A stretch of DNA of 8,245 nucleotides, from NCBI GenBank assembly GCA_945957335.1, contig CAMFLJ010000164.1, forward strand, positions 1-8,245, read 5' to 3'. Below are positions 4,102 to 8,245 of this stretch, piece after piece. The notes under the pieces were generated by a model, which worked only from the letters and a program-made list of their open reading frames with translations, was not told the origin of the DNA and searched no databases. Both the position numbers and the translations under genes were made by a program. The stretch is from an uncultured Actinomycetes bacterium (GTDB lineage Bacteria; Actinomycetota; Acidimicrobiia; Acidimicrobiales; Acidimicrobilacustridaceae). Numbering within the stretch: the stretch's first letter is position 1; each line of letters starts with the position of its first letter.

Positions 4102-5448
4102 ATGCCCACCCGCACCCTCATCCGCAACGGCATCGTCCTGCCCATGTCGGGCCCGAAGGTCTCCCACGACCCGGGCTCGGTGCTCGTCGAGGGCGACACG
4201 ATCGTCGCCGTCGGCCCGGTCGAGCAGCTCGACGCCGACCCGCGTTCGGAGGGCGCCGAGATCGTCGACGCCTCCGGCCACGCGGTCATCCCCGGCCTGC
4301 ACAACTGCCACCTGCACTCGGGCCTGCTGAGGGGAACCGCCGAGTCGATGTCGCTCTGGGACTGGCTCGAGGCCTACGTCGACCCGGCGCACAAGGCCAT
4401 GACCCCCGAGATCGCGAAGGCCGCGTCGTTGCTCTGCTACACCGAGGCGCTCCGCAGCGGCACCACCTCGGTGATGGACATGTGGCGCTTCATGGAGGGC
4501 TCCGCCGAGGTCGCCGACCTGCTCGGCATCCGGGCCACCCTCGTGCCCTACGTCGCCGACGAGGAGGGCTACGACTACTTCGAGACCCTCGAGTCCAACC
4601 GCCGCCTGCTCGAGAGCCACCGCACCGCGTCGGAGGGCCGGGTGCGCACGTGGGTCGGCCTCGAGCACCTCCTGTACTGCTCACCGCAGTGCTTCCGCGA
4701 CGCCATGGCGATGGCCGAGGAGTTCGACACCGGCCTGCACACGCACTCGTCGGAGTCGATCTGGGAGGTGCAGGAGTCGCTCAAGCGCTTCGGCCGGCGT
4801 CCCATCGAGGAGTTCTACAACCGGGGGATCCTCTCCGAGCGCACGGTGGTGGCGCACTGCGTGTGGCTCGACGACCGGGAGATCGAGCTGATGCGCCAGA
4901 CCGGCACGGCCGTGGCCCACTGCCCCTGCTCGAACATGAAGCTCTCGTCGGGCCCCGCCCGGATCGGCGACTTCCTGCGGGCCGGGCTCGACGTCGGGCT
5001 CGGCAGCGACGGCGAGAAGGAGAACAACAGCGTCGACATCATCGACGAGATGAAGTTCGCCTCGCTGCTGCAGAAGGTCACCACCCTCGACCCCACCGTC
5101 GGCGACCCGTGGGACATCCTCGAGATGGCCACCATCGGCGGCGCCCGCGCCCTGGCGCTCGAGTCGGTCACCGGCAGCCTCGAGCCGGGCAAGCGGGCCG
5201 ACATCGTCACCGTCGACCTCCGCCGTCCCCACATGACCCCGCTGCTCCACGGCGCCGACTTCAACGTCCCCGCCCACCTGGTGTTCTCGGCGTCGGGCGC
5301 CGACGTCGACGACGTCTGGGTCGACGGCCACCACGTGGTGGCGGGCGGCTCGGTGCTGCGGATCGACGAGGCCGAGGTCATGGCCACCGCCCAGGCCGCC
5401 GCCGAGGAGCTCTTCGAGCGGCGCCGCGCCGTGCTGGCCGAGAAGTGA
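4102..5448 (+). CDS. Metal-dependent amidohydrolase / deaminase (Atz/Trz, SAH-deaminase-like)
   Basis: A 448-residue cytoplasmic enzyme of the amidohydrolase superfamily, in the group containing 5-methylthioadenosine/S-adenosylhomocysteine deaminases, guanine deaminase and triazine hydrolases. These remove an amino or other leaving group from N-heterocycles. The flanking beta-sandwich uses residues 1-65 and about 360-420 (GSLEPGKRADIVTVDL at 358-373). The metal site is complete: HLH (H70, H72), H215 in HTHSSES with E218 as likely substrate contact, H252 in VVAHCVW, and D303 in GLGSDGEKENN. HCPCSNMKLSSG (273-284) is the canonical substrate loop. The length is normal. ATG 4102 is chosen over the upstream GTG 4051 because the promoter and operator occupy 4066-4095 and the usual N-terminal strand (TLIRNGIVLPM) starts here. 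It is followed after 25 bases by a second amidohydrolase, so the two are probably co-transcribed. The precise substrate is unknown. Confidence 0.9.
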   Translation: MPTRTLIRNGIVLPMSGPKVSHDPGSVLVEGDTIVAVGPVEQLDADPRSEGAEIVDASGHAVIPGLHNCHLHSGLLRGTAESMSLWDWLEAYVDPAHKAMTPEIAKAASLLCYTEALRSGTTSVMDMWRFMEGSAEVADLLGIRATLVPYVADEEGYDYFETLESNRRLLESHRTASEGRVRTWVGLEHLLYCSPQCFRDAMAMAEEFDTGLHTHSSESIWEVQESLKRFGRRPIEEFYNRGILSERTVVAHCVWLDDREIELMRQTGTAVAHCPCSNMKLSSGPARIGDFLRAGLDVGLGSDGEKENNSVDIIDEMKFASLLQKVTTLDPTVGDPWDILEMATIGGARALALESVTGSLEPGKRADIVTVDLRRPHMTPLLHGADFNVPAHLVFSASGADVDDVWVDGHHVVAGGSVLRIDEAEVMATAQAAAEELFERRRAVLAEK

Positions 5449-5473
5449 CCGGACCCACCCCGGGCCGGCCGGC

Positions 5474-6838
5474 GTGAGCCGCCTCGTCCTGCGCCACGTC
5501 GATCACCTCGCCACGTTCGACGGGGAGGGCACCGAGCACGCCGACAGCGACCTCGTCGCGGTCGACGGCGTGATCACCGCCGTCGGGCCGGGCGCGGCCG
5601 AGGGCCTCGAGCCCCAGCCCGGCGACCGCGTCGTCGACGGCCGCGGCCTGGTGGTGCTGCCGGGCCTGGTCAACGCCCACCAGCACCTCTACCAGGGCGC
5701 GTTCCGGGCCGTGCCCGAGCTGGAGCGCATCGAGATCCTGCCCTGGCTGGCCGGGCTGGGCTCGCGGGTCCGTGCCCAGCACGCAGCCGGCCGCTTCGGG
5801 CCCGACGCCGTGGAGGCCGTGGCCGCCGCCGTGCTCACCGAGTCCCTGCTCGGCGGGCAGACCACCGTCGCCGACCAGCACTACTTCCACCCCGCCGGGC
5901 CCACCCAGCCCTACGTCGAGGCCACGATCGCCGCCGCCGCAGCGCTCGGCGTGCGCCTCACCGCGGCCCGCGGCACGTTGACCCTCGGCCCCGAGCCGTC
6001 GGTGCTCCAGGACGTCGACGAGGTCGTACGCCACTGTGCCGAGCTGATCGCCGCCCACCACGACCCCTCACCGGGGTCGATGGTGCGCGTCGCGCTGGCG
6101 CCGTGCGGGGTGCACGCCGACCGGCCCGAGCTCTTCGACGAGCTCGCCTCCCTCGCTGCGGACCACCCCGGTGTGCGCCTGCACACGCACCTCTACGAGG
6201 TCGTCGACACCGACGCCTGCCGCGAGCTCTACGGCACCAGCCCGTGGGAGTTCCTCGTCGAGCACGGGTGGGCCGGCCCCCAGACCTGGCTCGCCCACGT
6301 GTGCGACGTGCCCGTCGCCGAGCTGCCCGAGATGGCCGCGGCGGGCGTGTCGGTCGCCCACCTCGTGGCCCCCGACCTCCGCATGGGATGGGGGCTCGCC
6401 CCGCTACGGGCCATGTTCGACGCCGGGCTCACCGTCGGCTTCGGCACCACCGGCTCGAGCAGCAACGACGGCGCCAACCTGCTCGGCGACCTGCGGCTCG
6501 CCGCCCTCGCCCACCGCTCGACCGACGCCGACCCGACGCGCTGGCCCTCCGCGCGCGAGCTGCTGGGCGCCGCCACCCGTGGCTCGGCGCTCTGCCTGGG
6601 CCGGCCCGAGCTGGGCCGCCTCGAGATCGGCGCCCGGTGCGACCTCGCCGGATGGGACATGAACGCCGTCGACCGCGTCGGGGTGCACGACCCCGTGGCC
6701 GGGCTGGTGCTCACCGGCCTCGGGAGCCGGGCCGACCTGGTCGCCGTCGAGGGGCGGGTGCTGGTCGAGGACGGCGAGCCGGTCGCCTTCGACCCCGACG
6801 AGATCGCCGCCCACGCCCGCGAGGCCCTCGCCCCCTGA
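5474..6838 (+). CDS. Amidohydrolase paralogue (8-oxoguanine deaminase/AtzB-like) with altered active site
   Basis: A 454-residue amidohydrolase-superfamily protein of normal length. It keeps HQH (H69, H71) in PGLVNAHQHLYQG, H239 with E242 in LHTHLYE, H275 in WLAHVCD and H296, plus the C-terminal sandwich GRLEIGARCDLAGWDM (381-396). TTVADQHYFHP (130-140) and SSSNDGANLLGDLR (328-341) resemble 8-oxoguanine deaminase and AtzB-type enzymes. Two signatures are changed. The GTDG motif, whose Asp binds metal and activates water, is GTTG (T326, codon ACC). The HCPSSN substrate loop is HLVAPD (296-301). The frame, length and codon use are intact, so this is not simple decay. It may be a pseudoenzyme partner of the upstream enzyme or have changed chemistry. 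GTG 5474 has no visible ribosome binding site, so expression probably depends on read-through and coupling from the upstream gene 25 bases away. The stop lies inside a hairpin shared with the opposite gene. Confidence 0.85.
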   Translation: MSRLVLRHVDHLATFDGEGTEHADSDLVAVDGVITAVGPGAAEGLEPQPGDRVVDGRGLVVLPGLVNAHQHLYQGAFRAVPELERIEILPWLAGLGSRVRAQHAAGRFGPDAVEAVAAAVLTESLLGGQTTVADQHYFHPAGPTQPYVEATIAAAAALGVRLTAARGTLTLGPEPSVLQDVDEVVRHCAELIAAHHDPSPGSMVRVALAPCGVHADRPELFDELASLAADHPGVRLHTHLYEVVDTDACRELYGTSPWEFLVEHGWAGPQTWLAHVCDVPVAELPEMAAAGVSVAHLVAPDLRMGWGLAPLRAMFDAGLTVGFGTTGSSSNDGANLLGDLRLAALAHRSTDADPTRWPSARELLGAATRGSALCLGRPELGRLEIGARCDLAGWDMNAVDRVGVHDPVAGLVLTGLGSRADLVAVEGRVLVEDGEPVAFDPDEIAAHAREALAP

Positions 6839-6858
6839 CCTCAGCAGCCAGGCGAGGG
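6825..6858. terminator. Bidirectional stem-loop between convergent genes
   Basis: CCCTCGCC (6825-6832) pairs perfectly with GGCGAGGG (6851-6858) across an 18-base loop. The loop contains CTGA (6835-6838) and TCAG (6841-6844), a small inner inverted repeat that includes both stop codons. The stem is formed from the last codons of the two convergent genes, whose stops are only two bases apart. There is no U tract on either side. Confidence 0.55.
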
Positions 6859-8245
6859 AGACACGATCTCCACCTCCCCGATCGAGGTCTCGGCGACAGC
6901 GAGGACGGTCCCTTCCGGTTGGACGCCGTCCGGGCGATCCCACCAGGCCCAGATCGGTGACGAGCACGCGAGCTCGGCCTTCGCGTCGGTGGTCGAGAGC
7001 CACGGAGCGACGGCGAGGACCGCGTAGACGTCGTTGGACGTGACGGCACTCCCCTCAGGCAGCGCTCGAAGGAGGTCGGCCACCGAGGACTCCTGCCAGG
7101 AGCTCGCCTCGTAGCCCCTCCCTCCCTGCGCGAACGTCCGCTGGTCTGCCGCCAGGTTCAGGGTGATCCACGCGGCGGCGAGGCAACAGCCGACCGCCAC
7201 CGCCAGGCGCGTCCGCTCGCTCCGGGCGAGGACGCGGTCGACCCCGATGGCCGCGAGCACCACGAGCGGCACGAACGCAGGAAGCAGCAGGCGGCTGTCG
7301 ATCTCGTCGATCGCGACGGTCATCGAGGCTGCGAGCTGGTAGCCGACGAAGACGGTCACGCACGCAACCAGAGGAACGAGCGACCACTCCGGCCGACCCT
7401 CGACGAGGGGCCCGGGCCTCGCCCGTCGACCCAGCCTCGAGCAGCCGATCGCCACGACGAGCGCCCCGAGCCCGACCGCAGCCGCCGGCGCGAGATGCTG
7501 CAGCGTCGGAGCGAGCCACCACCCGAGGGTCGCGACGGCCCTCGTCACCACCTCGCCGGGGCCGATGGCCGCGGGGCTCCGGTCGGCCATGAGGGTCCCG
7601 TCCGCAGCCAGGTTCCGCAGGAACCAGAGGGCCAGGGGGGCGACGGCGACGATGCCGTAGAGGAGCGCTGACGCCAGCGCCCTGAGCAGCGGAGCGCGTC
7701 GCGACGTGCCGTCGTGGTCCTCAGGTGTGGACCGCAGTGTGGTCACGAGCAGCACGACGGCACCCGCCCCCGCCATCGAGAGCCCCACGTAGCGCAGCGA
7801 GGACGCCGCCCAACAGGCGGCCAGGGAGACGAACAGCCACGCGACCCGTCTCCGACGTCCGGGTCTGGCCCGGAGGGCACTCTCGAGGGCCACGACCTGG
7901 ACGAGGCCGGCGACGATGAACGCCGGCTCGCTGAGAACGGCCGTCGAGACACCGATGAGCGGGGTGGCGCAGGCGATGCCGACGAGCGCGACACCGGAGA
8001 CAGGGCTCGCTCGAACGTGGCGACCGAGCAGCGTCGCAGCGAGCAGCACGATCGCTGCCGCCATGGCCGCGTTGAGCAGGGTCACGGTCGTGCGACCCGA
8101 GAGCCCGAGGTGGTGGCCCACGCCGACGACGGCGGGCATGCCCGGGGGGAACATCGTGAGTGGGTTGCCGTCGACTCCGACGACGCCTCGACCATCGGCG
8201 AGGGCGCGCCCGGACACGAGGTACACCACGCCATCGGGGTTGAGG
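6841..8245 (-). CDS. GT-C / ArnT-like multi-spanning membrane glycosyltransferase, N-terminus outside the window
   Basis: 467 residues are present; the start lies beyond the window. The frame is open to 8244 and begins LNPDGVVYLVSGRALADGRG, the segment that normally follows the first transmembrane helix in GT-C proteins. Its Asp is in the position of the catalytic/metal-site acid of the first extracytoplasmic loop. The in-frame GTG 8229 is therefore probably internal. Then come FPPGMPAV, a series of roughly nine or ten hydrophobic helices, and DEIDSRLLLPAFVPLVVLAAIG, the family-typical R-containing loop before a late helix. A hydrophilic C-terminal domain (about the last 100 residues) follows. 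Such proteins transfer sugars from polyprenyl-phosphate carriers to lipids, glycans or proteins at the cytoplasmic membrane; the substrate is unknown. Third positions are visibly richer in A/T (tct, cct, gct) than in neighbouring genes, which may reflect a variable or acquired locus. Convergent with the amidohydrolase pair. Confidence 0.8.
   Translation of the reverse strand, partial: LNPDGVVYLVSGRALADGRGVVGVDGNPLTMFPPGMPAVVGVGHHLGLSGRTTVTLLNAAMAAAIVLLAATLLGRHVRASPVSGVALVGIACATPLIGVSTAVLSEPAFIVAGLVQVVALESALRARPGRRRRVAWLFVSLAACWAASSLRYVGLSMAGAGAVVLLVTTLRSTPEDHDGTSRRAPLLRALASALLYGIVAVAPLALWFLRNLAADGTLMADRSPAAIGPGEVVTRAVATLGWWLAPTLQHLAPAAAVGLGALVVAIGCSRLGRRARPGPLVEGRPEWSLVPLVACVTVFVGYQLAASMTVAIDEIDSRLLLPAFVPLVVLAAIGVDRVLARSERTRLAVAVGCCLAAAWITLNLAADQRTFAQGGRGYEASSWQESSVADLLRALPEGSAVTSNDVYAVLAVAPWLSTTDAKAELACSSPIWAWWDRPDGVQPEGTVLAVAETSIGEVEIVSPSPGC

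Noticed and set aside
1..8245. CRISPR array, tRNA/rRNA, insertion sequence or phage genes
   Set aside because: No regularly spaced repeats other than the simple tract at 31-103, no transposase or integrase motifs, and no tRNA-like cloverleaf noticed on either strand.

Overview
The window is very GC-rich, with almost every third codon position G or C and frequent GTG starts. Several genes appear to be transcribed without a leader, with a TANNNT -10 box 6-8 bases before the start codon. These traits, and the look of the methyltransferase, phosphoribosyltransferase and XRE proteins, suggest a high-GC actinobacterium (Actinomycetota), perhaps of the Acidimicrobiia. The phylum is a fair inference; the class is a guess. 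The genes at both window edges run off the end.

Layout. Positions 1-428 hold a GT/GGGT simple repeat and an open minus-strand frame for a Pro/Ala-rich protein of unknown function, possibly preceded by a 14-codon leaderless mini-ORF. A class I SAM methyltransferase (minus, 509-1195) and an FAD-dependent amine-oxidase-like oxidoreductase (plus, 1272-2507) diverge from a 76-base gap. A small XRE-type helix-turn-helix regulator (plus, 2661-3035) converges on an unrecognised minus-strand gene (start 3356) whose frame stays open about 270 bases into the regulator. A phosphoribosyltransferase (plus, 3479-3994) follows. Next come two consecutive metal-dependent amidohydrolases of the nucleobase/triazine deaminase superfamily (4102-5448 and 5474-6838), which look like one operon. 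The last gene is a multi-spanning GT-C/ArnT-like membrane protein (minus, 6841 to the window end), which meets the second amidohydrolase tail to tail.

How the genes may work together. The phosphoribosyltransferase and the two amidohydrolases suggest purine or related N-heterocycle salvage and breakdown, but no substrate can be fixed from sequence alone. The amidohydrolase pair starts behind three alternating GTTGA/TCAAC half-sites spaced exactly 10 bases apart, which sit between and over the promoter elements, so it is probably controlled by a repressor. The second amidohydrolase keeps several family histidines but has Thr where the family has its catalytic metal-ligand Asp, so it may be a pseudoenzyme or have changed chemistry. 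Stem-loops at 477-509 and 6825-6858 look like terminators, the latter serving both strands.

Most novel points: the 10-base-phased operator, the Asp-to-Thr change in the second amidohydrolase, the deep antisense overlap at 2766-3035, the mini-ORF or frameshift near 420-465, and the repeat tract at 31-103. No mobile element, CRISPR array, tRNA or rRNA was seen.
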